Counted from the stretch's first letter, positions 33,406 to 43,850 are shown. The stretch: 64,000 nucleotides of DNA from Shimia sp. Alg240-R146 (GCF_947331465.1 NZ_CAMZOK010000003.1:682001-746000); one strand, 5' to 3'. Program-made: numbers and translations. Notes: a model not told the origin generated them from the letters alone.

Positions 33406-34665
33406 TCAGGGCGTCACCTTGCCCGGTGTCATGGCATAAAGCTGTTCGATCCACTGCACCTGCTTCGGCAAACATTGGCCTTCAAGGTCATACCCTGCCA
33501 CCGCAAATGCCCGCGCAGCCGCCCCCATGTGGGCGCGCATGTCAGGATCATCCAGCACTTTGCACACTTCGGCCACCATCTGGTCGCCGTCAAAAAACGG
33601 GAACAGGCGGCCGGTATCACCATGGCTGATCACTTCGCGCAACGGCGCCGTGTCACTGGCCACAATCGGCGCACCGATGGCCATGGCCTCGATCAGCGAC
33701 CAGCTCAGCACAAAGGGATAGGTCAAATAGACGTGCGCACGGGTGATCTGCAGCATCGACAGGAAACGGTCATAAGGCACCTTGCCCAAGAAATGCACCC
33801 GCTCCCAATCCGGCGTCGGGATGCGTCCGCGCACTTCGTCGATGTATTTCTGTTTCCACGTCTGCCCTTTGGGTGGCGCCGCGCCATAGCTGACCTCATC
33901 CCCCCCAACGATCAGAACCTGCGCGTTGGGCCGTTCTTTCAGTAACTTCGGCAGCGCCCTCATAAACACATGATAGCCGCGATATGGCTCAAGGTTACGA
34001 TTCACGAATGTGATCACCTCATCATTGCGCGTCAGAACCTGCCCGCCCTCCAAGGAAAACGTCGCCTCAGGATCAGGCTTCACCACATTGGTGTCGATTC
34101 CGTCATGAATGACCGAAATGATCTTGCGCCACTCCTCGGGATAGGTGCCGGCCTGAAACTCGGTCGGGCTAATGCCCAAATCCGCCACGCCGCGATGCAT
34201 TTTGTTGTTCATATTCTTCAGGCGCAGGCGGATCGCCTCACTTTCCGGCTCCACCCTCGGAAACTCCGGATCAAACCCCACGTCCGTGTCGACGCCGCCA
34301 TAGTACAACTCGCAATAAAGACCGATGCGCGCGGTTGGCCAAAGATCCCGCAGAAACATCGGCTCTCCCCATCCGGGATGGGCGACAATGACATCCGGTG
34401 TGAATCCTTCGTCCCGCAACCGCCGCGCCGCCACAAAACAGCTTTCAGCCCGCAGCATCTTGGTTTCAAAATCCACCAACCACGGATGCAGACCCTTGGA
34501 CGGCTTGCGCTTGATCTCATAAGGCAGCAGCCGCACACCGTTCCACTCACCGGGTTTCTTCACCCGCAGTGTCAGCGACACAACTTCATGCCCGCGCTCA
34601 ACAAGCGCCGGTGCCAGATGTTTGAACTGCCCGGGAAAGTTCTGATGGATGAAGAGGATTTTCAT
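33406..34665 (-). CDS. Glycosyltransferase family 4 protein
   Basis: A 419-residue GT-B retaining glycosyltransferase. The N-terminal [17 protein letters not shown] acceptor domain has GHEVV. The C-terminal donor domain has the sugar-nucleotide segment [20 protein letters not shown] with the catalytic Glu near residue 335, and [16 protein letters not shown] begins the second Rossmann fold. It probably builds an exopolysaccharide or LPS sugar in the cytoplasm. ATG at 34665 gives the standard start. It is divergent from leuS and stands alone, so the polysaccharide is unknown. Confidence 0.87.
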   Translation of the reverse strand: MKILFIHQNFPGQFKHLAPALVERGHEVVSLTLRVKKPGEWNGVRLLPYEIKRKPSKGLHPWLVDFETKMLRAESCFVAARRLRDEGFTPDVIVAHPGWGEPMFLRDLWPTARIGLYCELYYGGVDTDVGFDPEFPRVEPESEAIRLRLKNMNNKMHRGVADLGISPTEFQAGTYPEEWRKIISVIHDGIDTNVVKPDPEATFSLEGGQVLTRNDEVITFVNRNLEPYRGYHVFMRALPKLLKERPNAQVLIVGGDEVSYGAAPPKGQTWKQKYIDEVRGRIPTPDWERVHFLGKVPYDRFLSMLQITRAHVYLTYPFVLSWSLIEAMAIGAPIVASDTAPLREVISHGDTGRLFPFFDGDQMVAEVCKVLDDPDMRAHMGAAARAFAVAGYDLEGQCLPKQVQWIEQLYAMTPGKVTP

Positions 34666-34845
34666 TCTGCTCGCCTGCAAATTTGCACTCTATTGGGCTG
34701 TATATCGCAGATTCTCGCACCCGTAAGCCCGCAACGCGCGCATTTTCACGGCTCGGCACTGGACCGCGACGCCAAGCCCGCCTATCACCTTGCCCGAACT
34801 GCGCCGCAAATTGCGGACGAGACTCTATATATACAGGTGCCACCC

Positions 34846-37410
34846 ATGTCGCGCTACACACCCGCCGAAATCGAAGCCAACTGGCAAGCCGCTTGGGCAA
34901 AGAACGAGACCTTCAAGGCCGTTCGCGATGAATCCAAGCCGAAATACTATGTGCTAGAGATGTTCCCTTATCCGTCGGGCAAACTGCACATGGGTCACGT
35001 GCGCAACTACACGATGGGTGATGTGATCGCGCGCCACAAAATGGCGACGGGTCATAACGTGTTGCACCCGATGGGTTTTGACGCCTTTGGCATGCCTGCT
35101 GAAAACGCCGCGATGGCCTCGGGCGGTCACCCCAAGGATTGGACCTATTCCAACATCGACACGATGGTCGAGCAGATGAAGCCGCTGGGCCTGTCGCTGG
35201 ATTGGTCACGCATGTTTGCCACCTGTGACGTGGATTACTACGGCCAGCAACAAAGCCTCTTCCTCGATTTCCTCGACAAAGGGCTGGTCTATCGCAAGAA
35301 CGCCGTCGTGAACTGGGATCCGGTCGACATGACCGTTCTGGCCAACGAGCAGGTCGAAGGCGGCCGCGGCTGGCGCTCTGGTGCTTTGGTAGAACGGCGT
35401 GAACTCACACAGTGGTTCTTCAAAATCTCTGAACATTCCGACGAGCTGCTGACCGCGCTTGAAGGTCTGGACAACTGGCCCGCCAAAGTGCGCCTGATGC
35501 AGGAAAACTGGATCGGCAAATCGCGCGGTCTGGAATTCGGCTTTGAGCGCACCGACGCAGGCGAGCCGATCACCGTCTACACCACCCGCCCCGACACGCT
35601 CATGGGCGCGTCGTTTGTCGGCATCTCGCCGGATCACCCGATCTCCAAGGAACTGGAGCAAGACAACCCCGAGTTGGCCGAATTCCTCGCCGAGTGCCGC
35701 AAGGGCGGCACGACAGAGGAAGCCATCGAGACCGCGCCGAAACTCGGCTATGACACCGGCATCCGCGTGAAACACCCGCTGAACCCTGATTGGGAACTGC
35801 CGGTCTGGATCGCCAACTTCATCCTGATGGACTACGGCACCGGCGCGATCTTCGCCTGCCCCGCGCACGATCAGCGCGACCTCGACTTCTGCCGCAAGTA
35901 TGACTTGCCCGTGGTCGACACCTTCTTTGCAATGGACGACCAGACGCCCGTGGACAAAACCGCTTTCGTGCCCGGCAAAGAAGAAAAGGTGAAATGGGTC
36001 AACCACTTCGCCGGATTGGATGAGGCCACCGGCCAAGAGGCCATCGACGTCACCATCGACTTCGCCGAAAAGGCCGGTTGGGGCAAAGGCGTCACCAACT
36101 TCCGCCTGCGCGATTGGGGCCTGTCCCGTCAACGCTATTGGGGTTGCCCAATCCCGGTCGTGCATTGTGACAGCTGTGGCGTGGTTCCGGAGAAAAAAGA
36201 AAACCTGCCGATCGAATTGCCCTATGACGAAGGCGGCAAGCCGATCGACTTCTCCGTGCCCGGCAACCCGCTGGACCGCCACCCGACATGGCGCGACTGT
36301 GCCTGCCCATCCTGTGGCGCGCCCGCGAAACGCGAGACCGACACGATGGACACCTTTGTGGACAGCTCGTGGTACTTCGCCCGCTTCACCGCGCCCAAGG
36401 CCGACACGCCCACCGTGGCCGAAGACGCCGCCTACTGGATGAACGTCGACCAATACATCGGCGGCATCGAGCATGCGATCCTGCACCTTTTGTATTCGCG
36501 TTTCTTTGCCCGCGCGATGCACATCTGCGGCCACCTGCCAGAAACCGCCAAAGAGCCTTTTGACGCGCTCTTCACCCAAGGCATGGTGACACACGCGATC
36601 TACAAACGCGAAAACCAGAGCGGCCGCCCGACCTACTACTACCCCGAACAGGTCGAACTGCGCGATGGCAAGGCCTTCCTCAAGGAAGACGACTCCGAGG
36701 TCGACATCGTGCCATCGGCAAAAATGTCAAAGTCGAAAAACAACGTCGTGGACCCCGTCGATATCATCACCGCTTTCGGTGCCGACACCGCCCGTTGGTT
36801 TGTTCTGTCCGACAGCCCGCCCGAGCGTGACGTAGAATGGACAGCCTCTGGCGCCGAGGCCTCTTTCAAGCACCTTTCGCGCGTGCACCGCATCGCCTGT
36901 GACATCGCCGAGATGCCCGAAGGCACCGCACAGGACGACCAAGAGCTGCTACGCGAAACCCACAAAGCGATCCGCGACGTGACGCTTGGGGTGGAAAGCT
37001 TCGGCTTCAACGCGTCCATCGCCAAGCTTTATGGCTTCACCAACACGCTGGCGAAATCCAAGGCCGGCGGCGACGCCAAACGCACCGCAGCACGCGCGCT
37101 CGCGCAACTAATGGCGCCAATGACGCCCCACCTCTCTGAGGACATTTGGCAGATGCTGGGCGGCGAAGGCCTTGTGATCCACGCACCTTGGCCCGTCGCG
37201 GACGAGGCGATGCTGGTCGAAGCCGAAGTCACCCTGCCGATCCAGATCAACGGCAAACGCCGTGGCGAAATCACCGTTGCCAAGGATCTGCCGAAAGAAG
37301 AGGTTGAAAAACTGGCGCTGGCCCACGAAGCTGTCTCCAGCCGGCTGGAAGGGGCCCAGCCTAAGAAACTCATCGTTGTCCCCGGCCGGATTGTGAATGT
37401 CGTCATCTAA
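34846..37410 (+). CDS. leuS: Leucyl-tRNA synthetase
   Basis: An 854-residue class I synthetase that charges tRNA-Leu. The HIGH-like motif is HMGH at 48-51 within [15 protein letters not shown]. The CP1 editing domain includes [12 protein letters not shown], and KMSKS is at about 626-630. The anticodon-binding and C-terminal domains follow. ATG at 34846 has AGGTG upstream and gives the usual [11 protein letters not shown]-terminus. A long upstream in-frame extension is excluded. It leads an operon with lptE and holA, a common alphaproteobacterial order. Confidence 0.97.
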   Translation: MSRYTPAEIEANWQAAWAKNETFKAVRDESKPKYYVLEMFPYPSGKLHMGHVRNYTMGDVIARHKMATGHNVLHPMGFDAFGMPAENAAMASGGHPKDWTYSNIDTMVEQMKPLGLSLDWSRMFATCDVDYYGQQQSLFLDFLDKGLVYRKNAVVNWDPVDMTVLANEQVEGGRGWRSGALVERRELTQWFFKISEHSDELLTALEGLDNWPAKVRLMQENWIGKSRGLEFGFERTDAGEPITVYTTRPDTLMGASFVGISPDHPISKELEQDNPELAEFLAECRKGGTTEEAIETAPKLGYDTGIRVKHPLNPDWELPVWIANFILMDYGTGAIFACPAHDQRDLDFCRKYDLPVVDTFFAMDDQTPVDKTAFVPGKEEKVKWVNHFAGLDEATGQEAIDVTIDFAEKAGWGKGVTNFRLRDWGLSRQRYWGCPIPVVHCDSCGVVPEKKENLPIELPYDEGGKPIDFSVPGNPLDRHPTWRDCACPSCGAPAKRETDTMDTFVDSSWYFARFTAPKADTPTVAEDAAYWMNVDQYIGGIEHAILHLLYSRFFARAMHICGHLPETAKEPFDALFTQGMVTHAIYKRENQSGRPTYYYPEQVELRDGKAFLKEDDSEVDIVPSAKMSKSKNNVVDPVDIITAFGADTARWFVLSDSPPERDVEWTASGAEASFKHLSRVHRIACDIAEMPEGTAQDDQELLRETHKAIRDVTLGVESFGFNASIAKLYGFTNTLAKSKAGGDAKRTAARALAQLMAPMTPHLSEDIWQMLGGEGLVIHAPWPVADEAMLVEAEVTLPIQINGKRRGEITVAKDLPKEEVEKLALAHEAVSSRLEGAQPKKLIVVPGRIVNVVI

Positions 37411-37507
37411 ATCGTTTCCCGTTATGAACAAAATACAGCATCGGTTTTCTGCGTTTGCGCCAAAGGCGAAAGGCAGCGAAAAACGATCCCTTTCTAACGG
37501 GACAACG
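37411..37507 (+). promoter_or_regulatory. Structured leader before lptE (possible H-type pseudoknot)
   Basis: Two complementary pairs interleave. ATCGTTT (37411-37417) pairs with AAACGAT (37481-37487), and CCCGTTA (37418-37424) pairs with TAACGGG (37495-37501). Between them is a hairpin around CTGCGTTTGCGCC/GGCGAAAGGCAG (about 37450-37476). The second pair covers the GGGA ribosome-binding site of lptE. The complementarity is exact. A pseudoknot fold and any regulatory effect are inferred. Confidence 0.5.
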
Positions 37508-38002
37508 ATGAACCGACGCGGCTTTCTTCTGCTCACCGCAGCCGCCGCCCCCACGTTGGCGGGCTGCGGCTTTGAACCTGTCTATGGTACCCAAGGCGCC
37601 GCATCCGGCCTTCTGGATCGGATCGCCATGGATGAACCCAACGACAACAACAGCTACCTTCTGGTGCGCGAACTCGAAGACCGGCTTGGCCGCACCTCTG
37701 GCGGCGAAACTTTTGGCCTGTCGTACTCTGTCGCCACCGAAAGCAAGGCAGTGGGCAAAACAGTCGCTCAGGTCACATCACGCTTTGATATCTTGGGCGA
37801 AGTCACCTACGCGCTGCGTGATCTCGACACCAAAGAGGTGCTGACCACCAACACGATCAACAGCTTTGTGGGCTATTCTGCCAGCGGCTCCACCGTGTCC
37901 GAGGTCGCAGCCGAGGCCGATGCCTACGAGCGCCTGATGGTGATCTTGGCGGACCGCATCGTTGCCGAACTGCAAGCCTACGCGACCACCAACGCCCTAT
38001 GA
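37508..38002 (+). CDS. lptE: LPS-assembly lipoprotein LptE-like
   Basis: A 164-residue lipoprotein with a twin-Arg-like signal (MNRRGFLLLT) and lipobox LAGC (Cys20), followed by GFEPVYG, the usual start of alphaproteobacterial LptE. It plugs the LptD barrel for LPS export. ATG at 37508 has GGGA 6 nt upstream. An ATG at 37397 overlapping the leuS end would place a hydrophilic stretch before the signal peptide and is rejected. Its stop overlaps holA by 4 nt. Confidence 0.88.
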   Translation: MNRRGFLLLTAAAAPTLAGCGFEPVYGTQGAASGLLDRIAMDEPNDNNSYLLVRELEDRLGRTSGGETFGLSYSVATESKAVGKTVAQVTSRFDILGEVTYALRDLDTKEVLTTNTINSFVGYSASGSTVSEVAAEADAYERLMVILADRIVAELQAYATTNAL

Positions 38003-39024
38003 AGCTCTCCAGCCGCGACGCAAACCGCTACTTTGGCAAACCCGATCCAGACCGCACCGGCGTTCTGATCTATGGGCCAGACGCCATGCGCGTGGCGCTA
38101 AAACGGCAGGAATTGATCGCCGCCCTGATTGGCCCGAAAGGCGAAGAAGAAATGCGCCTGACCCGCATTCCCGGTGCTGAGCTGCGCAAGGACAAGGCCA
38201 AGCTGCACGACGCCGTCAAGGAAATCAGCTTCTTCCCCGGCCCCCGCGTGGCCTTTGTTGAAGACGCAAACGACACCGCCGCACCTGCAATCCTTGCCGC
38301 GCTAGAGGATTGGTCGCATGGCGATGCACAAATCGTCGTGACCGCCGGTCAACTGAAAGCCAGTTCAAAAATCCGCAAAGCCTTCGAAAACCACGCCCGC
38401 ACTTATGCTGTGGGCATCTACAACGACCCGCCCAGCCGCGAGGAAATCGAGTCCGACCTGACCTCTGCCGGTCTGAAAAACATCGAACCTGAGGCGATGA
38501 CCGATCTCTTCAACCTGTCGCGTGAACTCGATCCCGGAGATTTTCGCCAAACCGTCGAAAAACTCGCACTCTATAAACTCAACGACGACCTGCCGGTCAG
38601 CAGCGATGACGTCGCCGCCTGCGCGCCTGTCTCCACCGAGGCCGCGCTTGACGACATTCTCAACATCGTCGCCGAAGGCCGCGCCGAGGAACTCGGCCCG
38701 ATCCTGCGTAAGCTTCAGGCTCAGGGCACCAACCCCGTGGCGCTTCTGATCGCCGCCACCCGCCACTTCCGCGCGCTTTATACCGCCGCCTCTGATCCCG
38801 GCGGCGCCTCTGCCGGTATTGCCCGTATGCGTCCGCCAATCTTTGGCCCCCGCCGTGACCGCATGCTGCGTCAGGCCTCCGGCTGGGGCGCGCCGAAACT
38901 GGAACAGGCGCTGACCGGCTTGACGGATACCGACTTAAAATTGCGCTCCGCTGGCCAACACGCTCCCGACATGGCGCTTGTGGAACGGTTGTTTTTGCGC
39001 ATGGCCATGCTGGCTCGCCGCTAG
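37999..39024 (+). CDS. holA: DNA polymerase III delta subunit
   Basis: A 341-residue clamp-loader subunit that opens the beta clamp. It has the N-terminal KPDPDRTGVLIYGPDAMRV, the FFPGPRVAFVEDA segment, and a C-terminal helical domain. The ATG overlaps the lptE stop (ATGA). The leuS-lptE-holA order supports the call. Length is normal. Confidence 0.93.
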   Translation: MKLSSRDANRYFGKPDPDRTGVLIYGPDAMRVALKRQELIAALIGPKGEEEMRLTRIPGAELRKDKAKLHDAVKEISFFPGPRVAFVEDANDTAAPAILAALEDWSHGDAQIVVTAGQLKASSKIRKAFENHARTYAVGIYNDPPSREEIESDLTSAGLKNIEPEAMTDLFNLSRELDPGDFRQTVEKLALYKLNDDLPVSSDDVAACAPVSTEAALDDILNIVAEGRAEELGPILRKLQAQGTNPVALLIAATRHFRALYTAASDPGGASAGIARMRPPIFGPRRDRMLRQASGWGAPKLEQALTGLTDTDLKLRSAGQHAPDMALVERLFLRMAMLARR

Positions 39025-39123
39025 CGGTCAAGACACCCAACAAGACCGAACGTCACCGATCGCAACCAACGCTTGTGCAACCCTCTCGCCCTTGGCACTC
39101 TGTCGCCAACAGGGAGGATCACT

Positions 39124-39717
39124 ATGTATGACGTCATCGGAAGTTCCACCAGCCGCGCCTTTCGCGTGATGTGGATGCTTGAGGAACTCGGCCAGCCTTA
39201 CACCTACATCCCAGAGCAGCCGCAAAGCGACATGGTCCGCGAACTCAACCCCTCCGGCAAAATTCCCGTTCTGCGTGACGGCGACGCGGTCATCACCGAC
39301 AGCACCGCAATCCTCACCTACCTCGCGGACAAACACGGCGCGCTGACCTATCCCGCAGGCACGCTCGAGCGCGCTCATCAGGACAGCCTCACGCTAATGA
39401 TTCTGGACGAGATCGAAAGCCCGCTCTGGACCGCCAGCCGCCACAGCTTCGTTCTGCCCAAAGACAAGCGTGTGCCCGAGGTCAAAGACAGCCTGAAATG
39501 GGAATACAGCCGCAACATGAAAACCGTCATGTCCCGCAAGCGCGGCGCCTACATGATGGGCGACATGTTCACCCTGCCCGACATCATCCTCACCCAATGT
39601 GCCACGTGGGCCAAAGTCGCGGGCTTCCCGACCGACAATGAGGATCTGCTTGCTTATATTCAGGAAACCCGTGCACGTCCGGCGTTTCGAACCTTGCTTG
39701 AGAAAATCAAAAAGTAA
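39124..39717 (+). CDS. Glutathione S-transferase family protein
   Basis: A 197-residue protein with an N-terminal thioredoxin-like domain (MYDVIGSSTSRAFRVMWMLEELGQPY, then NPSGKIPVLRDGDAVITDSTAIL) and an all-helical C-terminal domain (about 85-197, GDMFTLPDIILTQCATWA). Ser8/Ser9 in GSSTSR are candidates for the glutathione-activating residue. AGGGAGG is upstream of ATG at 39124. It is separated from holA by about 100 nt and convergent with the flavoprotein gene. Substrate unknown. Confidence 0.88.
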   Translation: MYDVIGSSTSRAFRVMWMLEELGQPYTYIPEQPQSDMVRELNPSGKIPVLRDGDAVITDSTAILTYLADKHGALTYPAGTLERAHQDSLTLMILDEIESPLWTASRHSFVLPKDKRVPEVKDSLKWEYSRNMKTVMSRKRGAYMMGDMFTLPDIILTQCATWAKVAGFPTDNEDLLAYIQETRARPAFRTLLEKIKK

Positions 39718-39734
39718 TTCTGGGCGGGGCGGCT

Positions 39735-40898
39735 TTATGCGGTTGGCGATCTGGACAGGTATTTCACCGCCCCGTCGCCCGCCCAGCGCCCCGTTGCCAA
39801 ACAGGCCGTCAGCAGATAGCCGCCCGTCGGCGCCTCCCAGTCCAGCATTTCGCCGGCCGCGAAAACGCCAGGACGGTCGCGCATCATCAGCGCCTCATCC
39901 AAAGCGTCCAGCCGCAGACCGCCTGCAGTGCTGATTGCCTCATCCATTGGCCTTGGCCCCGCATGGGTCACCGGCAGCGCTTTCAGAACCGCCGCCAGAT
40001 CGTCAGGCAGCGGTCGCGCAAACTCCATCAGCAACGCCAGCTTCTCGGGCGGCAGCTTCAACACTTTGCGCAGGAAATTTGTCAGGCTCGCTTTGCCGCG
40101 CGGCTTCGCCAATTTTGCCCGCACAGCCTCTGGCGACATGTCCGGCAGCAGGTCCAGCGTCAACGCCTGCCCATCCCGCATCATGCGCGACACCGCATAG
40201 ATCCCGCCGCCTTCCAGCCCTCGCGCCGAAATCACAAACTCTGCGCGCACGCGGTTTGCGCCCACCTGCAGCTCTACGTTTTTCACTGGCGTGCCAAAAT
40301 GCTTGGCCATATGCGGCGACCACGCGACCTCAAACCCCATATTGGCCGGTTGAAACGGCGTCAGCGGCGCATCGATCCAGCCCGACCAAGCCGCATCCGA
40401 CCCCAACCGCGCCCAGCTCGCCCCGCCACAGGCCAACACGCAGACCTTGGGCGTGATCTCCTGCACGCCCTCGGGCGTCTCAAAACGATAGGCGCCCCCA
40501 ATCCAGCGCCATCGCGTCCGAACCTCTACACCCTGCGCATCCAGTCGCCCAAGCCACGCCCGCAACAACGGCGACGCCTTCATCGCCTTGGGAAACACCC
40601 GCCCGGACGAGCCGGTGAACATCTCCTGTCCCAGCCCTTCGGCCCAAGCGACGGCTTGCGTCGGCCCAAAGGCCTCCAACATGGGTCGCAACACCGGTGC
40701 GGCCTCTTCATATGCATTTAGGAAAGCCTCAAACGGCGCATCTTTGGTCAGGTTCAGGCCCGACTTGCCCGCCATCAGAAACTTGCGCCCCACAGACGGC
40801 TTGGTCTCGACCACCACCACCGAATGTCCCGCAGCAGACAACACTTCCGCCGCCATCAACCCCGCAGGGCCGGCCCCTATGACCAGCGCATCGCTCAC
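39735..40898 (-). CDS. TIGR03862-type HI0933-like flavoprotein
   Basis: A 387-residue FAD protein of the BaiN/HI0933 family. It has ALVIGAGPAGLMAAEVL at the N-terminus, SVGRKFLMAGKSGLNLT (family hallmark), ISARGLEGGGIYAVS, and the C-terminal GVFAAGEMLDWEAPTGGYLL. Family members are putative NAD(P)/FAD oxidoreductases of unclear role. The start overlaps the mechanosensitive channel gene by 4 nt, so the two are cotranscribed. Confidence 0.9.
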   Translation of the reverse strand: MSDALVIGAGPAGLMAAEVLSAAGHSVVVVETKPSVGRKFLMAGKSGLNLTKDAPFEAFLNAYEEAAPVLRPMLEAFGPTQAVAWAEGLGQEMFTGSSGRVFPKAMKASPLLRAWLGRLDAQGVEVRTRWRWIGGAYRFETPEGVQEITPKVCVLACGGASWARLGSDAAWSGWIDAPLTPFQPANMGFEVAWSPHMAKHFGTPVKNVELQVGANRVRAEFVISARGLEGGGIYAVSRMMRDGQALTLDLLPDMSPEAVRAKLAKPRGKASLTNFLRKVLKLPPEKLALLMEFARPLPDDLAAVLKALPVTHAGPRPMDEAISTAGGLRLDALDEALMMRDRPGVFAAGEMLDWEAPTGGYLLTACLATGRWAGDGAVKYLSRSPTA

Positions 40899-42208
40899 GA
40901 TGTTGGCAAGGGTGTTTTCAACTCCACAACCCGATGCGGATAAGGGATCTGGATGCCTTCGTCCTTGAGCGCATTCCAGATCAGGAACAGCACATCGGAC
41001 AGGAATTTATTCTTACCGTCATCAATACCTTCGACCCAGAATTCCACCGAGAAATCCACGCCACTGTCGCCAAACCCGCGCAATTCGCAATCCGGCGGAA
41101 AGGGCTTGTCCAGCACACCGGGATGTTTGGCCACAGCCGCCTCGATGATCGCAGGCACACGGTTGATGTCGGTGTCATAGCTGACCGAAAAATCCGCCTC
41201 ATAGCGATTGGCAGACCCGCTGTCGGAATAGTTCACCACCCGTGTGGTGATAAAATCCTCGTTTGGCACCACGATCCAGCGCCCGTCGTAGGTTTCCAGA
41301 ATGGTCGCCCGCGCGGTCATCTTGATGATCGTGCCCGCCTCGCCCCCGTCCAGTTCGACATAGTCGCCGACCGTGGCTTGCCCTTCGAGCAGAAGGATCA
41401 CACCCGAGATAAAGTTGGAGGCAATCTTTTGCAGACCAAAGCCAAGGCCAACACCAATCACACCGGTCAGAACCGCCAGCGACGTCAGCGATATGCCCAT
41501 GATGTTCATCACCAACAGGAACGCGACGCCAAAGATTGCGATCTCTATGGTTTTGGCCGCCAGCTCGCGCATGGCGGGGCGCATTTCATCCTGACTTTTG
41601 ATGAACTGGCTGGACTGATCGTTGGACCAGCGTCCGAACCAGAAAATCGCGCCTGCCACCAGCACAAAGCGAATGGCAAACAACACCGAGAACGACAGAT
41701 TGCCCAACGGTACCACCGTGGCATCCAGATAAGCCATGACTTCATCCAGAATGCCCAGCGCATACAGACCGGCAATCGGCACAAGGATATACCGCCCCAG
41801 CACCTTCATCACTGGATCATTGATGATTTCCTTCACCAATATGCGCACCGCAATGAACAGGAACACACGTTTGCCAAAGGCAATCACAGCGCCAGATCCA
41901 AACATCGCACGGGTGGCGGTCTCTCCGATCCCGATGAACGCATAAGCCAGCAGCGGTAAAAGAAGTGGCAGGAACATCGCCACAAACCTGCGCGCTCGAG
42001 CGAGATAAGTCTCCGCGTCCGCAGCTGGCGTCAGCAATCTGTTGAGCAAAGGGCGCAGCTTCTTGGCCACAAACAGAGCCGCAACATAAGCCACCACCAA
42101 CAGCGCAAATTGCGACCATGCGGCGGGCGACAGCAACCACCCCTGCGCGATGTCCCAAAGCTCGGCAACTTTTGCCAGCAAGTTCTCAACGATCACTGAA
42201 CGCTCCAT
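40895..42208 (-). CDS. MscS-family mechanosensitive ion channel
   Basis: A 437-residue inner-membrane channel with about six transmembrane segments (residues about 30-260). The pore helix and MscS beta domain are seen in VIGVGLGFGLQKIASNFISGVILLLEG and VVPNEDFITTRVVNYS, and the C-terminal alpha/beta domain is complete. It releases solutes under osmotic downshock. ATG at 42208 has GAGAGG about 5 nt upstream and replaces a TTG at 42223. No ligand domain is fused. Confidence 0.9.
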   Translation of the reverse strand: MERSVIVENLLAKVAELWDIAQGWLLSPAAWSQFALLVVAYVAALFVAKKLRPLLNRLLTPAADAETYLARARRFVAMFLPLLLPLLAYAFIGIGETATRAMFGSGAVIAFGKRVFLFIAVRILVKEIINDPVMKVLGRYILVPIAGLYALGILDEVMAYLDATVVPLGNLSFSVLFAIRFVLVAGAIFWFGRWSNDQSSQFIKSQDEMRPAMRELAAKTIEIAIFGVAFLLVMNIMGISLTSLAVLTGVIGVGLGFGLQKIASNFISGVILLLEGQATVGDYVELDGGEAGTIIKMTARATILETYDGRWIVVPNEDFITTRVVNYSDSGSANRYEADFSVSYDTDINRVPAIIEAAVAKHPGVLDKPFPPDCELRGFGDSGVDFSVEFWVEGIDDGKNKFLSDVLFLIWNALKDEGIQIPYPHRVVELKTPLPTS

Positions 42209-42483
42209 CCGGGCCTCTCGCAAAACTAACCTGACATTCCTCTTGCCCGCTTGGCGACATCAACTCAATGGGCAAGTCGGGGGAAAGCGAGAGGCGTGAC
42301 CTCATCGCTGCACCAATCTGCAGGCTTCGCAAGCACCCGACGGAGAGCGCCGCGCGTTGCGCAAACTTTTGGACAGCGCGGAGTTGGCACCTACGCAATA
42401 CCGACGTTTTGCAGACGCGTTGCCGAATTCGGATTCGCTGCGACTTCGCGATTGGTTAACGGCGCTCTGAAAGCGCCGTCAGC
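42209..42483. other. Noncoding stretch with a weak hairpin
   Basis: No credible gene in 275 nt. ACGGCGCT (42459-42466), loop CTGAA and AGCGCCGT (42472-42479) form an 8-bp hairpin a few bases after the crotonase stop. It lacks a U-run on the minus strand, so it is at best a weak terminator. The rest probably carries the channel gene promoter. Confidence 0.5.
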
Positions 42484-43101
42484 CTATTGCCTGTCGCACA
42501 TTGCCTTAATGCTGGCTGCAATCTCAGGTTTGGCCGCAAGCGTGTGCTCTGAAATAGAATGAGCCTCGGCAAGCAACTGATCGCGATCCACAATTCGGTC
42601 TACCAGACCAAAAGAGAGCGCATCGGCGGCGGTGACTTTCTGACCACTCATCAGGATCAACTTGGTGCGCGCCGGCCCTATCAGAGACGCCATACGTTTC
42701 GGATCAGACGGCTGCGGTAGAAATCCAAGCTTCATCACCGGATAGAAAAACTTTGCTTCCGGCACCGCTAAACGGATGTCACACGCCAGCGCCATTCCCA
42801 TCGCACCGCCAGCAAGCGTTCCGTTGAGGGCCGCAATCGTCAGCCCTGGCAAGCTGGCAATCGCGCCTGACAGACGCTCCCAGACATCACTGGTGGCGAG
42901 GCCCGCACGGGCCTCATCCAGATCGGCGCCAGCGGAAAAAACCTTGCCTGTTCCAGTGATTACCAACACGCGGGCCGCTTGTGCGCTCTCGGCAATTTCT
43001 GCCAATTCAGTCAGCATCGCAAGGGTCAGAGAGTTCGCTTTATCGGGGCGGTTGATGGTCACCACCCACAGCCCCGATGGCTCCTTGATCAGATCGATCA
43101 T
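42484..43101 (-). CDS. Crotonase-family protein (enoyl-CoA hydratase/isomerase-like)
   Basis: A 205-residue short crotonase. VVTINRPDKANSL, FSAGADLDEARAG and GTLAGGAMGMALACDIRLA form the CoA and oxyanion-hole framework. The two catalytic glutamates of enoyl-CoA hydratase are not seen: GGxxE reads GGAMGM and the QPE segment reads YPVMKLG. It is therefore unlikely to be a classical hydratase and may be an isomerase, thioesterase or decarboxylase-type crotonase. It is about 50 residues shorter than usual at the C-terminus. Its ATG overlaps the SDR stop. Confidence 0.82.
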   Translation of the reverse strand: MIDLIKEPSGLWVVTINRPDKANSLTLAMLTELAEIAESAQAARVLVITGTGKVFSAGADLDEARAGLATSDVWERLSGAIASLPGLTIAALNGTLAGGAMGMALACDIRLAVPEAKFFYPVMKLGFLPQPSDPKRMASLIGPARTKLILMSGQKVTAADALSFGLVDRIVDRDQLLAEAHSISEHTLAAKPEIAASIKAMCDRQ

Positions 43102-43850
43102 ATGAGGCCAACCTTGCGGCGGATGTCTTCATCCCGAAGGGCAATCTCATCACCCAGCCAACCATCGGCTTCGGCAGAGCACATCCAAAGCAGACACTTT
43201 GCGGGCCATTCCGGCGGCACGTGATCGGTCCACTCCAGCTTGCTAACAGGATTGATGCCGCTTGCCTTGATCTCTCGCTGCATTTGGGTGGCCACGGTGC
43301 CAGGGCTCAGGCCAATCGCACGGATGCCTTTTTCCCCTGCTTCCTTGTGCACACAACGGGTCAACATATTGACGGCCGCCTTGGAGGCACAATAGTGGCT
43401 CCAGGCTTCAACCGGTCCATGCGCCGCACCGGAGCTGATGGTTAGGATCGAGCCGCCACCAGCCTTTTCCATCACCGGCATAACAGCCCGCAAGCCGTGG
43501 TAAACGCCCTTGAGATTGATATCGATCACCTGCCCCCATTCGGCTGGATCTGATTGATCCAAATGCGAAATCGGCTCCACGACACCAGCGTTATTGATCA
43601 GGATATCCACGCCGCCAAACTTGGCCACAGCGGCTGCAACCGCAGCCTCAACTTGCGAGTAATCCGCGACGTCGCAGGTCACGGCCAGCGCTGCGTCACC
43701 AATCTCCGCTGCTATCGCCTCAATCGCGGCGCCACCGCGTGCCGTCAACACCACATTGGCCCCCGCAGCGGCAAACACCCGTGCCGCGCTTTCGCCGATA
43801 CCGCGACTCGCGCCGGTGATCATTACTGTTTTTCCGGTTACATCAGACAT
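43098..43850 (-). CDS. Short-chain dehydrogenase/reductase
   Basis: A 250-residue classical SDR. NAD(P)-binding TGASRGIGE at 12-20, INNAG near 86, and catalytic Ser140, Tyr153 and Lys157 (SHYCASK). ATG at 43850 has GGGAG upstream. A long upstream extension is not family-like. It is coupled with the crotonase gene (4-nt overlap), so both may work on the same acyl-CoA or alcohol substrate, which is unknown. Confidence 0.9.
   Translation of the reverse strand: MSDVTGKTVMITGASRGIGESAARVFAAAGANVVLTARGGAAIEAIAAEIGDAALAVTCDVADYSQVEAAVAAAVAKFGGVDILINNAGVVEPISHLDQSDPAEWGQVIDINLKGVYHGLRAVMPVMEKAGGGSILTISSGAAHGPVEAWSHYCASKAAVNMLTRCVHKEAGEKGIRAIGLSPGTVATQMQREIKASGINPVSKLEWTDHVPPEWPAKCLLWMCSAEADGWLGDEIALRDEDIRRKVGLI

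Noticed and set aside
33970-34845. An N-terminal extension of leuS of about 290 codons
   Set aside because: It is antisense to the glycosyltransferase gene, and LeuRS proteins start at [13 protein letters not shown] sequence.
35206-36594. A 462-codon open frame on the minus strand
   Set aside because: It lies wholly opposite leuS and carries no recognisable motif; leuS motifs (HMGH, KMSKS) fix the true strand.
37397-37507. Upstream ATG for lptE at 37397
   Set aside because: It would place about 37 hydrophilic residues before the lipoprotein signal peptide. ATG at 37508 has a proper ribosome-binding site.
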